A stretch of 64,000 bases of DNA from Niallia circulans (GCF_003726095.1 NZ_CP026031.1:744001-808000); one strand, 5' to 3'. Shown: positions 29,192 to 39,937, counted from the stretch's first letter. Numbers and translations are program-made. Notes: generated by a model not told the origin, from the letters alone.

Positions 29192-30208
29192 ATGGCAAGA
29201 AAAGAATCAAATGAGTTATCTGGGAAACAGAAAGCGGCCATTCTCCTTATATCGCTAGGTCCTGATGTTGCAGCTTCGGTTTATAAGCATTTAAGTGAGG
29301 AAGAAATTGAGAAACTATCTTTAGAAATATCAGGAGTTAGAAAGGTCGAGAATACTTCTAAAGAAAGTGTTTTAGAAGAATTTCATAATATTGCGCTTGC
29401 TCAAGATTATATTTCTCAAGGTGGTATTGGATATGCAAAAACGGTGTTAGAAAAGGCTCTTGGGGCAGAACAAGCGTCGATTATTTTAAATAGGCTTACT
29501 TCTTCTCTGCAAGTAAGACCTTTTGATTTTGCGAGAAAAGCAGATCCAAACCAAATATTAAATTTTATTCAAAATGAACATCCACAGACGATTGCGTTAA
29601 TTTTATCTTACTTGGATCCCACTCAGGCAGGTCTAATCCTGTCTGAGCTTCCACAGGAAGTCCAAGCTGATATTGCAAAGAGAATTGCTGTAATGGATAG
29701 TACTTCACCTGAAATTATTAACGAAGTCGAGCAAATATTAGAAAGAAAATTATCGAGCACTGTTACGCAAGATTATACACAAACTGGTGGTATTGAAGCG
29801 GTTGTTGAAGTACTAAATGGAGTCGATAGAGCAACAGAGCGCACTATTTTAGACGCACTCGAAATCCAAGATCCAGAATTAGCAGAAGAAATTAAAAAGA
29901 GAATGTTTGTCTTTGAAGATATCGTTACATTGGATAATAGAGCAATTCAAAGAATTATTCGTGATTGTGAAAATGAAGATCTTATGCTTGCACTTAAGGT
30001 ATCTGGTGATGAAGTGAAAGAAATTGTTTATGGCAACATGTCTACTAGAATGGCTGAGTCCTTTAAAGAAGAGATGGAATTTATGGGACCTGTACGCTTG
30101 AAGGATGTAGAAGAAGCACAATCAAGAATTGTTGGTATTATCAGACGTCTTGAGGATGCTGGCGAAATCGTAGTTGCCCGAGGCGGAGGAGATGATATCA
30201 TTGTCTAG
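29192..30208 (+). CDS. fliG: Flagellar motor switch protein FliG
   Basis: 338 residues. N-terminal FliF-binding domain (SGKQKAAILLISLGPDVAASVYKHL), middle FliM-binding domain with EHPQTIAL, and C-terminal torque domain with charged helix around MSTRMAESFKEEMEFMGPVRLKDVE. Converts stator force to rotation. The end overlaps fliH. Confidence 0.96.
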   Translation: MARKESNELSGKQKAAILLISLGPDVAASVYKHLSEEEIEKLSLEISGVRKVENTSKESVLEEFHNIALAQDYISQGGIGYAKTVLEKALGAEQASIILNRLTSSLQVRPFDFARKADPNQILNFIQNEHPQTIALILSYLDPTQAGLILSELPQEVQADIAKRIAVMDSTSPEIINEVEQILERKLSSTVTQDYTQTGGIEAVVEVLNGVDRATERTILDALEIQDPELAEEIKKRMFVFEDIVTLDNRAIQRIIRDCENEDLMLALKVSGDEVKEIVYGNMSTRMAESFKEEMEFMGPVRLKDVEEAQSRIVGIIRRLEDAGEIVVARGGGDDIIV

Positions 30209-30965
30209 ATTAATAAAGTCAAGATATTCAAAGCCAGAGGACGCTAATGAGAAAGTTATTTCGATTAAGTATATAGATACCTTCAATGCTGAGGTGGATC
30301 TTTCTAGGGAAGTTACACAAACGGAATATAACAGAATAGTAGAGTCGGCTCGGAAAGAAGCAGAAGAAATGAAAGCCCAAGCTTTGGAAGAAGCCGAACT
30401 TATACGAGCACAGCTTATGGAAGAAAGACAAAACTGGGATATAGAAAAAGGGAATTTAATTGAAGAAGCGAGGAAAAATGGTTTTCAAGCAGGTTACGAA
30501 GAAGGTCAAAATGTAGGATATAATGAAATGTTAAGTTTTATTCAACAAGCGAAAGACACAGTAACTGCATCAAAAGAGGATTACGAAAAATACTTACAAT
30601 CTGCTGAAACTACTATATTGGAGCTTGCAATTGAAGTTGCCGAAAAAATTATGAATAACAAGATAAAAGAAGAGGAAGAAAACTTCCTCTATCTTGTACA
30701 AAATGCTCTTAAAGAAGTAAGGAAACAGAAGGAAATACAGTTACATGTCAGTCCTATCCATTATGAAATGGTAATAGCAGAAAAAGAAGAATTGTTACAA
30801 CTATTTCCGATTAAGCCAAATCTTTTCATTTTCCCTGATGAAACGATTGATGAAAATGCTTGTATTATCGAAACGGCAAATGGGCGTTTAGATGCAAGTG
30901 TTGATACGCAATTGCTTATGATTAAAAATAAGTTACTTGAAATATTGGAGAGTGAAGAAGGGTGA
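30201..30965 (+). CDS. fliH: Flagellar export regulator FliH
   Basis: 254 residues with TTG 30201 as start (GGAGGAG 9 nt before). ATG 30192 is an in-frame alternative, but the ribosome site would abut it. Long coiled region (about 50-120), GxxxG-like ARKNGFQAGYEEGQNVGY segment and C-terminal FliH/V-ATPase-stalk-like domain (LELAIEVAEKIM). Holds and inhibits the ATPase FliI. Overlaps fliG at the start and fliI at the end, so strictly coupled. Confidence 0.9.
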   Translation: MSRLIKSRYSKPEDANEKVISIKYIDTFNAEVDLSREVTQTEYNRIVESARKEAEEMKAQALEEAELIRAQLMEERQNWDIEKGNLIEEARKNGFQAGYEEGQNVGYNEMLSFIQQAKDTVTASKEDYEKYLQSAETTILELAIEVAEKIMNNKIKEEEENFLYLVQNALKEVRKQKEIQLHVSPIHYEMVIAEKEELLQLFPIKPNLFIFPDETIDENACIIETANGRLDASVDTQLLMIKNKLLEILESEEG

Positions 30966-32278
30966 AAGCACTTGAGTTACTAAGCTCGATTTCGTCCATT
31001 GACACTTATAAGCAATATGGCCGTGTGAATAAAGTTGTAGGGTTAATGATTGAATCACAGGGACCGGAAAGTTCTATTGGTGATGTATGTAATATCCACA
31101 TTGGTACAAAGCATAAACGAATTATCAAGGCAGAAGTTGTAGGGTTTAATGAGGGGAATATCATTTTAATGCCATATACAACTGTCCAAGACATTTCACC
31201 AGGCTGTTTAGTAGAAGCATCTTCTGAGCCATTAGAAATTAAGGTTGGACCAGGATTAATAGGTACTGCGGTTGATGCTTTAGGAATGCCTTTAGACGGA
31301 TCGATGTTACCAAAAGGGTTGAAGTCTGTTCCAATTGATCAAGAGCCTCCTAATCCAATGACAAGACCACCTATTTCCCAATCGATGGAAGTAGGAGTTC
31401 GGTTAATTGATGGACTTTTAACGGTTGGCACTGGACAAAGACTTGGGATTTTTGCAGGTAGTGGTGTTGGGAAAAGTACATTGCTAGGAATGATTGCCAG
31501 AAATACAAAAGCAGATTTAAATGTGATCGCCTTGATAGGGGAACGCGGTAGAGAAGTACGAGAATTTATTGAACGTGACTTAGGGCCAGAGGGGCTGAAG
31601 CGATCGATTGTTGTTGTTGCAACATCTGATCAACCAGCTTTAATGCGAATTAAGGGTGCGTATACTGCTACTGCTATTGCCGAATATTTTCGCGATAAAG
31701 GATTAAATGTCATGTTAATGATGGATTCTGTTACTCGGGTTGCAATGGCGCAAAGAGAAGTGGGACTTGCTATTGGTGAACCGCCGACCACAAAAGGATA
31801 TACACCTTCTGTATTTGCTATCTTGCCAAAACTCTTAGAAAGAACGGGAACAAACGAATTTGGAAGTATAACCGCCTTTTATACCGTATTGGTTGATGGG
31901 GATGATATGAATGAACCAATCGCAGATACCGTACGCGGTATTTTAGATGGACATTATGTATTAGACCGTGAACTTGCTAATAAAGGGCAATATCCTGCTG
32001 TGAATGTCTTAAAAAGTGTAAGCCGCGTGATGAATCATGTTGTCTCAAAAGAGCATGTAAAAGCGGCCGAGCGATTACGAGATCTTTTGAGTACTTATAT
32101 GAATTCGGAAGATTTAATCAACATAGGTGCCTATAAAAAAGGTTCTTCTAAAGAGATTGATACAGCAATTAGGTTATATCCTAGCATCCTATCTTATATA
32201 AAGCAGGAAACAGATGAAAAGGTTTCAATTGAGGAGAGCCTTCATTCCTTATTAACTTTAGTTGGAACAGAGGGATAA
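30962..32278 (+). CDS. fliI: Flagellar export ATPase FliI
   Basis: 438 residues, GTG start overlapping the fliH stop. F1-ATPase-beta-like; Walker A AGSGVGKST (165-173), Walker B VMLMMDSVTRVAMAQRE, and the type III ATPase signature PSVFAILPKLLERTG. Energises export by releasing substrates from chaperones. N-terminus GLMIESQGPESSIGDVC matches Bacillus FliI. Confidence 0.97.
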   Translation: MKALELLSSISSIDTYKQYGRVNKVVGLMIESQGPESSIGDVCNIHIGTKHKRIIKAEVVGFNEGNIILMPYTTVQDISPGCLVEASSEPLEIKVGPGLIGTAVDALGMPLDGSMLPKGLKSVPIDQEPPNPMTRPPISQSMEVGVRLIDGLLTVGTGQRLGIFAGSGVGKSTLLGMIARNTKADLNVIALIGERGREVREFIERDLGPEGLKRSIVVVATSDQPALMRIKGAYTATAIAEYFRDKGLNVMLMMDSVTRVAMAQREVGLAIGEPPTTKGYTPSVFAILPKLLERTGTNEFGSITAFYTVLVDGDDMNEPIADTVRGILDGHYVLDRELANKGQYPAVNVLKSVSRVMNHVVSKEHVKAAERLRDLLSTYMNSEDLINIGAYKKGSSKEIDTAIRLYPSILSYIKQETDEKVSIEESLHSLLTLVGTEG

Positions 32279-32282
32279 AAAG

Positions 32283-32735
32283 ATGAGCTATCAATTTAAA
32301 TTCGAAAAAATTTTAACGATTCGCGAAAGAGAAAAAGAGGAAGCAAGCTCTGCTTACAATCAATCGGTAAACAGATTTGAAGAAGCGGCTGAAAATCTCT
32401 ATGAGCTGTTGAAAAGAAAAGAAGATCTGGAAGCATATCAAGCAGAAAAAATGATGTCCGGATTATCGGTTCAAGAAATTAGACACCATCAGCAATTCGT
32501 GGGCAATTTAGCAAAAACAATTGAACATGCCCAAAAAATGGTGCAAAATGCACGGAATTCAATGGTTTATTTTCAAGAGAAAATGCTTGAAAAAAACCTT
32601 GAAGTAAAAAAGTTTGTGAAAATAAAAGAAAAAGACCATTCGAATTATTTAGCAATAGCAAGAGCGGAAGAGGCCAAGCAAATGGATGATATTTCTCTTC
32701 AACAATACATGCAACATGAAAAGGTAGGTGGCTAA
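32283..32735 (+). CDS. fliJ: Flagellar export chaperone FliJ
   Basis: 150 residues, almost wholly coiled coil (N-terminal YQFKFEKILTIREREKEEA). Resembles the ATPase gamma subunit and sits in the FliI hexamer. ATG 32283, immediately after fliI; the frame extends upstream into fliI without a better ribosome site. Confidence 0.9.
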   Translation: MSYQFKFEKILTIREREKEEASSAYNQSVNRFEEAAENLYELLKRKEDLEAYQAEKMMSGLSVQEIRHHQQFVGNLAKTIEHAQKMVQNARNSMVYFQEKMLEKNLEVKKFVKIKEKDHSNYLAIARAEEAKQMDDISLQQYMQHEKVGG

Positions 32736-33332
32736 ATGGAAAATTCATGGGAAGAAAAAAAGAAGCCATTTAATATTTTTCAACGATTTCTTATGGTTGC
32801 AGTCATTCCGACAATATTTGCAATCATCGTTCTCGTCCTTTTGCTTATGTATTCAGGAGCAGATGTTGCAGAGAAAGGAAAAGAGTTATTAAATGCAATT
32901 CCTTTTCTGAGTGAAGAAAAAAAATCTACCGATAAATTACTGGAAAATAATAAAAATACAATTAGCTCTTTACAAACAAAACTAAAAGAACGAGATAAAG
33001 AAATAAAGTCACTAGAGTCACAATTAGAAAATAGTGAAAATAGATTTCAATCTGCTAATTCGGAAAAAGAGAAGCTGCAGAGTGAGTTACAATCTCTCCA
33101 GTCAGCCCAAGAGGAAACAAAGAAAGCTATGAATGAGATTGTTAAAACATATGAAACAATGTCTCCGAAAAATGCAGCGGCTATTTTATCAGAAATGAGC
33201 GAAAAGGAAGCAATGAAAATTTTGGGAGAGCTTAAACCAGCAAAACTTGCTTCGGTATTAGAGAAAATGGAGCCACCTGTTGCATCCAAATATACAGAGC
33301 TGCTATCAAAATCAGCAAAAGCAAGTCAATAA
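32736..33332 (+). CDS. ylxF: YlxF, MotE/MgtE-N-like flagellar operon protein
   Basis: 198 residues. One membrane helix (about 17-37), a long coiled coil (about 65-130) and a C-terminal domain like the MgtE N-domain (MSPKNAAAILSEMSEKEAMKIL). Proteins of this layout support motor function in some flagellated bacteria (MotE-like); in Bacillus the role is unproven. ATG adjoins the fliJ stop. Confidence 0.85.
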   Translation: MENSWEEKKKPFNIFQRFLMVAVIPTIFAIIVLVLLLMYSGADVAEKGKELLNAIPFLSEEKKSTDKLLENNKNTISSLQTKLKERDKEIKSLESQLENSENRFQSANSEKEKLQSELQSLQSAQEETKKAMNEIVKTYETMSPKNAAAILSEMSEKEAMKILGELKPAKLASVLEKMEPPVASKYTELLSKSAKASQ

Positions 33333-33363
33333 AACTTAAAGTGGCTAGAAAGGGGGTGAAAAA

Positions 33364-35067
33364 TTGCAATTAGAACTGATAAATTCATTGCGAAAAGTGG
33401 AAGTAGCTAGTGGAAACAAAGGGATGCTAAACGAAAAACTTGGCGGAAAGTTTTTATTGCTGATAAATTCTTTACAAACAACTAATCAACAAGAAAAATC
33501 AAGTCCAAAAGTTGCTCAAGATCAACAGAAAGAAGGCTTAAATCAGCTTTTAGCATTATTGTCTAGTTCATCAAAAGAAATTCCCAATGAAGAAATTTCT
33601 ATGAGTCTAGAAAAGCTATGGAATACTTACTATGATATTTCAGATCAAAGTGGTATCAATGATTTAGAAGCGACCGATATGGAAGGTATCATAGCTGCAA
33701 CATTTATTAAGATTGAAAAAAAGATTACTCAAGTATTAATAGAAGGACAAAATTCGAGGATAACTCCAGAAATGTTTAATCATACAGAGTTACCAGATTT
33801 ATTTTCTGATTTAAAGCTGCTTGAGAAAACAGTAAAAAGTTTACCTGATCTTACTATCAATGAAAAAATTGCTGAAACCGTAGAAGATTTACAAGGATTT
33901 ATTCTTTCCTTAAACAATTTTTTAGAACAAAATATGTACTCTAATGAAAGCATAGCAGGTACGGTGCAAAGCGCTGAACAAAACGTGGAACCTTTTGTAG
34001 AGGGTGAGCGTGAACGAAAGAAAGTAGCTGCCTATACTATGATTACAAGTGAGGCTATCTCTGGTAAGGAAAACTTGGGATCTGGAGCTTCCATTGTCAA
34101 AGAGATAGAAAATCAAAAAGTAGTGAATAATGGAATTTTAAAAAATAGTACTGGGAACTCCCTTTCAGAGGACATAGCCAAAACAAAGAATATCGAAAGC
34201 GTAATTAATCATAATATGGAAGATTTTCCGAATGTTTTTTCCAAGTTCGATACAAAACTGTTGGCATTGCAAAATAGTTTGTTGCAAGAAAACAAAAATA
34301 TAATTGGTTGTGAGCAGAAAAGAACAACGCAAGCTTATCTTAACCAAGAAGCGGAAACAGAAAATCATGTAATCGCAGCGACAACGGAGCTAAAGACAAT
34401 TATATCTTCTATTCTTGGAAAATTAGATAAGCAATTAGTCGAAAAGAATACGATTCTACCAAAAATGGTTAACCCCATTATGGTAAGCTCCTTAAGAAAG
34501 TCAGGAGAGTTATTAGGGTCAAATACAGAAATAAAGGGAAACGTTGAAGTTGGTGAAGGAGATACAGACACAAAAATATTTTCATCTATTCCAACTACTT
34601 TTCTGAAGCAAGACCCGCTTATGCTCCTAAGTGATTCAGGAGAAGCGATCCATTCGAAAAGGGTAGAAGAACAATTTGTAAAAATTTTGGCAAATAGTAC
34701 ATTTACTAAAACGAGCGATATGCAAAAGCTAACTATTCGACTAGCGCCAGATCATTTAGGATCTATTCGAATTGAGATAACTCAGAATGAAGGAAATATG
34801 ATTGCTCGAATTATTACTGCGAATACTGAGGCGAAAGACGTATTAGAAAAACAACTTACTAGTTTGAAACATGGTTTAACCGCGCAGAATTTACAAGTTG
34901 ATAAAGTGGATATTGTTGTTTCTCCACAACCTCAAGATAGGTTGCAAAGAGATCAGCAGCAAGAACAGCAACATCCACATCAGCAAAGAGAAAAGAAAGA
35001 TGAAAATGATGATGAGAATAAACAAAAAGCTTCTTTTATTGAGGAGTTATTAAATATTGAAGTATAG
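33364..35067 (+). CDS. fliK: Flagellar hook-length control protein FliK
   Basis: 567 residues, longer than B. subtilis FliK (487). Poorly conserved, low-complexity N-terminal ruler region, then the C-terminal Flg_hook domain (about 460-545) with [22 protein letters not shown] and a Q/H-rich end ([16 protein letters not shown]). Measures hook length and triggers the FlhB specificity switch. TTG start after AAAGGGGGTG. No frameshift seen in it. Confidence 0.9.
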   Translation: MQLELINSLRKVEVASGNKGMLNEKLGGKFLLLINSLQTTNQQEKSSPKVAQDQQKEGLNQLLALLSSSSKEIPNEEISMSLEKLWNTYYDISDQSGINDLEATDMEGIIAATFIKIEKKITQVLIEGQNSRITPEMFNHTELPDLFSDLKLLEKTVKSLPDLTINEKIAETVEDLQGFILSLNNFLEQNMYSNESIAGTVQSAEQNVEPFVEGERERKKVAAYTMITSEAISGKENLGSGASIVKEIENQKVVNNGILKNSTGNSLSEDIAKTKNIESVINHNMEDFPNVFSKFDTKLLALQNSLLQENKNIIGCEQKRTTQAYLNQEAETENHVIAATTELKTIISSILGKLDKQLVEKNTILPKMVNPIMVSSLRKSGELLGSNTEIKGNVEVGEGDTDTKIFSSIPTTFLKQDPLMLLSDSGEAIHSKRVEEQFVKILANSTFTKTSDMQKLTIRLAPDHLGSIRIEITQNEGNMIARIITANTEAKDVLEKQLTSLKHGLTAQNLQVDKVDIVVSPQPQDRLQRDQQQEQQHPHQQREKKDENDDENKQKASFIEELLNIEV

Positions 35068-35081
35068 AGGAGCAAGTACCG

Positions 35082-35726
35082 ATGGCAAATACAATAAATG
35101 ACCCTTCTCTCTCTTTATCAGAATATCAGAAATTGAAATCTAATACTTCCACAGGCAGCTCATCGCTAGGAAAAGATGCTTTCTTGAAGCTTTTAATTAC
35201 ACAATTACAAAACCAAGATCCAACAAGTCCAATGGATGATAAAGAGTTTATCGCACAAATGGCTCAGTTCTCAAGTTTGGAACAAATGCAAAATTTAAAT
35301 ACTGCGATGACTAATTTAATCTCGCTGCAAACTCAGTCGAATCTTATCTCATACGGGCAATTTATTGGTCAAGAAGTAAATTGGAGCAAAGTAGTAACTG
35401 ATAAAGCTGGGAATGACAAAACATATTCTGGTACCGGAAAGGTGAGTTCGATTGCTTATTCAGAAGACAGTGTGATCTTCACATTGGAGGATGGAACAAA
35501 AATTGTGCCTGCTAACATATCAAGTATGAATAAAAATGCTTCGGAAAATAATCTTGTGCTAGCAAGTCAATTGATTGGAAAAAACGTTTCTTATTTGAAT
35601 GAGAATGAGGATGAAGTAAGTAATAAAGTTCTGTCTGTGTCCTTGAAAAATGGACAAATTCAACTAACTTTAGGTGATGATGCAGAAACGAAAATTACTT
35701 CAGGACAAATTATAAAAATTGAATAG
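35082..35726 (+). CDS. flgD: Hook-capping protein FlgD
   Basis: 214 residues. N-terminal signature [20 protein letters not shown] and [16 protein letters not shown]-terminal beta domain. Scaffold for polymerising FlgE at the tip of the growing hook. 14 nt after fliK, AGGAGC ribosome site. Confidence 0.94.
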   Translation: MANTINDPSLSLSEYQKLKSNTSTGSSSLGKDAFLKLLITQLQNQDPTSPMDDKEFIAQMAQFSSLEQMQNLNTAMTNLISLQTQSNLISYGQFIGQEVNWSKVVTDKAGNDKTYSGTGKVSSIAYSEDSVIFTLEDGTKIVPANISSMNKNASENNLVLASQLIGKNVSYLNENEDEVSNKVLSVSLKNGQIQLTLGDDAETKITSGQIIKIE

Positions 35727-35737
35727 GAAGTGATTAA

Positions 35738-36139
35738 ATGGATAAGCCAGTTTATCCTTCCATAAAATCACATGCAGCAATTAAAAATGGTATTGAGGCG
35801 CTTAAAACTAAGTCAACTTTGCATAAAGCCCAAAACATTCCATCATTTTCTACTCATTTACAACAGTCTATTTCTTCATTAAATACGCTGAATATTAGTA
35901 AACATGCTAATGAAAGACTTCAGGAGCGAGGAATTAAGATAGACGCTGCTAAATGGAGGGCGATCGAGGAAAAGGTTACCGAGGCAAAGAAGATGGGAAT
36001 AAAGGAATCGTTAGTACTTTTAAATAATGCAGCCTTAATTGTTAGTGCAAAAAATAATACTGTAATAACGGCAATGGACCGTGAAGAAGCAACAAACCAA
36101 ATTTTTACTAATATAAATGGAACAATTATTATGAATTAA
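35738..36139 (+). CDS. Flagellar operon protein, TIGR02530-like
   Basis: 133 residues. Conserved core SKHANERLQERGI ... AKKMGIKESLVLLNNAALIVSAKNNTVITAMD ... IFTNINGT matches the small family found between flgD and flgE in many Bacillales and Clostridia and missing from B. subtilis 168. Function unknown; position suggests a hook-assembly role. Separated from flgE by 73 nt. Confidence 0.85.
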   Translation: MDKPVYPSIKSHAAIKNGIEALKTKSTLHKAQNIPSFSTHLQQSISSLNTLNISKHANERLQERGIKIDAAKWRAIEEKVTEAKKMGIKESLVLLNNAALIVSAKNNTVITAMDREEATNQIFTNINGTIIMN

Positions 36140-36212
36140 AAGGCTGGACCAAAATTGGGGGCCAAAAACTGCTGAGTGATAGACGCAGTTCATTCGAAGG
36201 GAGATAATATAA

Positions 36213-36995
36213 ATGTTACGTTCATTATATTCAGGGATAAGCGGAATGAAAAACTTTCAAACAAAATTAGATGTTATTGGGAATAATATCTCCAATGTAA
36301 ATACTTATGGTTTTAAAAAAGGTCGTACGACATTCAGTGATTTGATTAGTCAAACGGTTTCTGGTGCAACAGCTCCTGCAAATGGAAATGGTGGTACGAA
36401 TTCGAAGCAAATCGGGCTAGGATCTCAGCTTGCTTCAATTGATACGGTTCATACTCAAGGACCTACACAATATACAGGCAGAGGGCTTGATTTGGCAATT
36501 TCTGGTGAGGGGTACTTTGTTGTAGAAGATGGAGAGGGTAATCCATTTTATACTAGAGCAGGGAACTTTTACTTTGATGAAGACCGAAATATTGTTACGT
36601 CAAGTGGACTTAAAGTGTCTGGTGTAGGTACTATTCCAGCCTCAGCAAAAAGTTATAGCATAGGTACGGATGGAACCATTACTTATGTTGCTGAAAATGG
36701 AGAAACACAAAATGCTGGACAAATTGTACTTGCAAAGTTTAATAATCCAGAAGGGTTAGAGAAAGTAGGCGGGAATATTTTTCAGGTTTCTAATAACTCG
36801 GGAGATGCTATTTTGTCTACTCCTGGACAAGCAGGTACTGGTTCAGTTAATAGTAGTTACTTAGAAATGTCAAACGTTGACCTATCAGAAGAATTTACAG
36901 ATATGATCGTTTCTCAAAGAGGTTTTCAGGCAAATACAAAAATCATTACAACTTCAGATGAAATTCTTCAAGAATTAGTTAATTTAAAACGATAA
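36213..36995 (+). CDS. flgE: Flagellar hook protein FlgE
   Basis: 260 residues, the short Bacillus form. N-terminal MLRSLYSGISGMKNFQTKLD and GNNISNVNTYGFKKGR; C-terminal SNVDLSEEFTDMIVSQRGFQANTKIITT. Polymerises into the hook. AAGGGAG ribosome site. Confidence 0.95.
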   Translation: MLRSLYSGISGMKNFQTKLDVIGNNISNVNTYGFKKGRTTFSDLISQTVSGATAPANGNGGTNSKQIGLGSQLASIDTVHTQGPTQYTGRGLDLAISGEGYFVVEDGEGNPFYTRAGNFYFDEDRNIVTSSGLKVSGVGTIPASAKSYSIGTDGTITYVAENGETQNAGQIVLAKFNNPEGLEKVGGNIFQVSNNSGDAILSTPGQAGTGSVNSSYLEMSNVDLSEEFTDMIVSQRGFQANTKIITTSDEILQELVNLKR

Positions 36996-37045
36996 TTTAA
37001 TTGGAGGGGCAGGGGTTATTCGTAAGGTTAGCCCCTAATAAAAAA

Positions 37046-37267
37046 ATGATACAGTTAACTCGGCTAAATGGAAAAAAGTTTTTACTTAATGCTTTATTTA
37101 TTGAAACAGTCGAATCTTTTCCTGATACAACGATAACTTTAACCAATGGAAATAAATTTGTTGTTAAAGAAAGTGAAGAGGATGTATTAGAGAAAATGAA
37201 TCATTTTTTTCAAAAAGTAAACCTCTTCGGATTACCACATGTGGGAGAGAAAGACGATGAAGAATAA
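37046..37267 (+). CDS. swrD: SwrD/FlbD-family motility protein
   Basis: 73 residues starting at ATG 37046 ([20 protein letters not shown]), matching B. subtilis SwrD (71 aa) and FlbD. SwrD raises flagellar power, allowing swarming. No ribosome site directly precedes the ATG; a GGAGGGG lies at 37003-37009, separated by a 7-bp hairpin (37012-37035). The frame is open upstream to TTG 37001. The stop overlaps fliL. Confidence 0.88.
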   Translation: MIQLTRLNGKKFLLNALFIETVESFPDTTITLTNGNKFVVKESEEDVLEKMNHFFQKVNLFGLPHVGEKDDEE

Positions 37268-37685
37268 TAAAGTTATTATTATAATGCTCGTTTTATTATT
37301 AGTTATTACACTGGCAGGAGCAGGAGCTTTCATTTATATTTGGAAATTTACTGGCGAGCAAAAGACAAATGAACCTTCGATTGACGAAATCTTGGAATCT
37401 TCTGTGGATATTGAGGAAATGACGACAAATTTAGCTTCTAATAATTTCATCCGAATATCCTTTAAGATCCAGACAGATAGTAAGGAAGCAAAGGAAGAAT
37501 TAGAAAAGAGAGATTTTCAAGTTAAGAATATTATTATTCAAGAATTATCTGAGAAAAAATCAGAAGAATTAAAAGGGAAAAATGGCCAAATTAAATTAGA
37601 GAACGATCTTAAGGATAAAATTAATGAACTGATGCAAGAAGGCAAAGTAGTCCAAGTTTATATTGTAAACTCTCTACTCCAATAA
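37257..37685 (+). CDS. fliL: Basal body-associated protein FliL
   Basis: 142 residues. Short cytoplasmic N-terminus, one membrane helix (about 6-28) and an external domain ending [14 protein letters not shown]. Associates with stators and aids torque. ATG 37257 after GGGAGAG; overlaps swrD by 11 nt. Confidence 0.92.
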   Translation: MKNNKVIIIMLVLLLVITLAGAGAFIYIWKFTGEQKTNEPSIDEILESSVDIEEMTTNLASNNFIRISFKIQTDSKEAKEELEKRDFQVKNIIIQELSEKKSEELKGKNGQIKLENDLKDKINELMQEGKVVQVYIVNSLLQ

Positions 37686-37716
37686 AATAAAAGAGAATAG
37701 ATGGAGGTGAGTAATT

Positions 37717-38715
37717 TTGTCAGCTGATATTTTATCCCAAAATGAAATAGATGCCCTGCTATCTGCTTTATCATCTGGTGAAATGGATGCAGATGAGCTG
37801 AAAAAAGAACAACTGGAAAAAAAGGTCAAGGTATATGATTTTAAAAGAGCATTACGGTTTTCGAAGGATCAAATTCGAAGCTTAACAAGAATTCATGAGA
37901 ATTATGCTAGATTATTAACAACTTTTTTCTCTGCACAATTAAGGACATATGTGCAAATATCTGTTACATCAGCAGATCAAATCCCATACGAAGAGTTCAT
38001 TCGTTCGATTCCGAAAATGACTATTTTAAATGTATTCGATGTTCCGCCACTAGAAGGCAGAATCTTGATGGAAGTAAATCCTAATATTGCCTATGCTATG
38101 ATGGACCGAATGATGGGCGGTAGAGGCAGCAGTCTAAATAAAGTGGAAAATTTGACAGAAATTGAAACGAAAATTATGTCAAATACATTCGAAAGTGCCT
38201 TTGATCATTTTAGAGAGGCAATGGAAGATTTAGTGGATATTGAACCAAGTCTTGCTGAATTCGAAGTAAATCCACAGTTTTTACAAATGGTTTCTCCTAA
38301 TGAAACGGTTGTAGTAATTTCCTTAAGTACTACAATTGGGGAAACAAGTGGAATGATAAATATTTGTATTCCGCATGTGGTGCTAGAGCCGATTATTCCG
38401 AAGCTATCCGGGCATTATTGGATGCAGGCAGAGAAAAAGGAGAGATTACCTGAATTTACTGCTCGTTTAGAAGAAAATATTCAGCAATCGATTGTGCCGG
38501 TTGTCGCTGAACTTGGAACTTCTGATATTTCCATCCAGGATTTTTTAATGTTGGACATTGGAGATGTTATTGAAATGAATCAAACGATACAACAGCCCTT
38601 AATCATTAAAGTTGGAGATATCCCTAAATTTATTGGACAACCTGGTAAATTAAATAAAAAAATGGCTGTTCAAGTATTAGGAACTTTAGAGGAGGGGAAG
38701 GAAGATGGTGAGTAA
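37717..38715 (+). CDS. fliM: Flagellar motor switch protein FliM
   Basis: 332 residues, TTG start after GGAGGTGAG. N-terminal CheY-binding motif LSQNEIDALLSAL, middle domain with DFKRALRFSKDQIRSL and GGRG, C-terminal SpoA/FliN-like domain. Part of the C ring with FliY and FliG. The end overlaps fliY by 11 nt. Confidence 0.96.
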   Translation: MSADILSQNEIDALLSALSSGEMDADELKKEQLEKKVKVYDFKRALRFSKDQIRSLTRIHENYARLLTTFFSAQLRTYVQISVTSADQIPYEEFIRSIPKMTILNVFDVPPLEGRILMEVNPNIAYAMMDRMMGGRGSSLNKVENLTEIETKIMSNTFESAFDHFREAMEDLVDIEPSLAEFEVNPQFLQMVSPNETVVVISLSTTIGETSGMINICIPHVVLEPIIPKLSGHYWMQAEKKERLPEFTARLEENIQQSIVPVVAELGTSDISIQDFLMLDIGDVIEMNQTIQQPLIIKVGDIPKFIGQPGKLNKKMAVQVLGTLEEGKEDGE

Positions 38716-39916
38716 GGATATGCTTTCACAAGATGAAATAGATGCTCTCTTAAGGGGAGATAGTGATACAAATGATAGTTCAGAAATGGATGTAGAAAAG
38801 TATTTATCAGATATAGAGAAAGATACGTTAGGAGAAATCGGAAATATATCCTTTGGTAGCTCAGCGACAGCTCTGTCTACGTTATTAAATCAGAAAGTAG
38901 ATATTACGACACCTACCGTAAGCGTAATATGCAAGAATATGCTGGCAGATGAGTTTCCCCAACCTTATGTCGCAATAAGAGTTAATTACACAGAAGGATT
39001 TTCGGGTATGAATTTACTTGTTATTGAACAAGCAGATGCAGCTGTTATTGCTGATTTGATGCTTGGGGGAGATGGATTGAATACAAATCCTGAAATGTTA
39101 GGAGAAATCCAGCTAAGCGCAGTGCAAGAAGCGATGAACCAAATGATGGGATCTGCTGCAACATCCATGTCTACCATTTTTAGCAAAAAAGTAGATATTT
39201 CTCCACCAAGTATCGATATTTTAAACATTCATGATGGAGAAGGAACGGAGTCGATTCCGGATGAAGACGTCTTAGCAAAAATTTCTTTTCGAATTAAGAT
39301 TGGGGATTTAATTGATTCGAAGATCATGCAAGTATTACAGCTTTCTTTTGCGAAAAAGTTAGTGGAAGGATTAATAAATCCAAATAATAGAGAAGAAGAA
39401 GTTTCCAATATTCCCGAAGTGGATTATAATTCAGTATATGAGCCAAAAGAACCAATGCAAGAGTCACAAGCAACGGCTAATTATCAAACAGCTTCAAATC
39501 CAATGGCAAATAATCCTGTTAATACTAATTCTCAGCCAGCAAATGTGACGCAGCAGCAATACTTTGGTTCAGGAAATCATACACAAGGTCCACCACCAAA
39601 TGTGCAGCCTGCAGGATTTTCTAGTTTTGATACACCGACTTCAACCGTTACAGAAACAAAGAATTTGGATATGTTACTAGATATACCATTACAAGTAACG
39701 GTTGAGCTTGGCAGAACAAAGCGATCAGTTAAGGAAATTCTAGAGTTGTCTTCAGGCTCTATTATTGAATTAGACAAGTTAGCAGGGGAACCTGTTGATA
39801 TTCTTGTAAATAACCGATTGGTTGCACAAGGAGAAGTAGTGGTAATTGATGAGAATTTCGGTGTGCGTGTAACTGATATTGTTAGTCAAAAGGATCGATT
39901 AAAAAATTTAAAATAA
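38705..39916 (+). CDS. fliY: Switch protein and CheY-P phosphatase FliY
   Basis: 403 residues, FliN fused to a CheC-like domain. N-terminal CheY-binding peptide LSQDEIDALLRGD, two phosphatase motifs of the ExxN type (GEIGNISFGSSA and QEAMNQMMGSAA), a low-complexity linker rich in N, Q and P (about 245-315), and C-terminal FliN/SpoA domain (LDMLLDIPLQVTVELGRTK). Removes phosphate from CheY-P at the motor. GGAGGGGAAGGAAG ribosome site. Confidence 0.95.
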   Translation: MVSKDMLSQDEIDALLRGDSDTNDSSEMDVEKYLSDIEKDTLGEIGNISFGSSATALSTLLNQKVDITTPTVSVICKNMLADEFPQPYVAIRVNYTEGFSGMNLLVIEQADAAVIADLMLGGDGLNTNPEMLGEIQLSAVQEAMNQMMGSAATSMSTIFSKKVDISPPSIDILNIHDGEGTESIPDEDVLAKISFRIKIGDLIDSKIMQVLQLSFAKKLVEGLINPNNREEEVSNIPEVDYNSVYEPKEPMQESQATANYQTASNPMANNPVNTNSQPANVTQQQYFGSGNHTQGPPPNVQPAGFSSFDTPTSTVTETKNLDMLLDIPLQVTVELGRTKRSVKEILELSSGSIIELDKLAGEPVDILVNNRLVAQGEVVVIDENFGVRVTDIVSQKDRLKNLK

Positions 39917-39937
39917 TTTTTGGGGGTTTTGAGGAGT

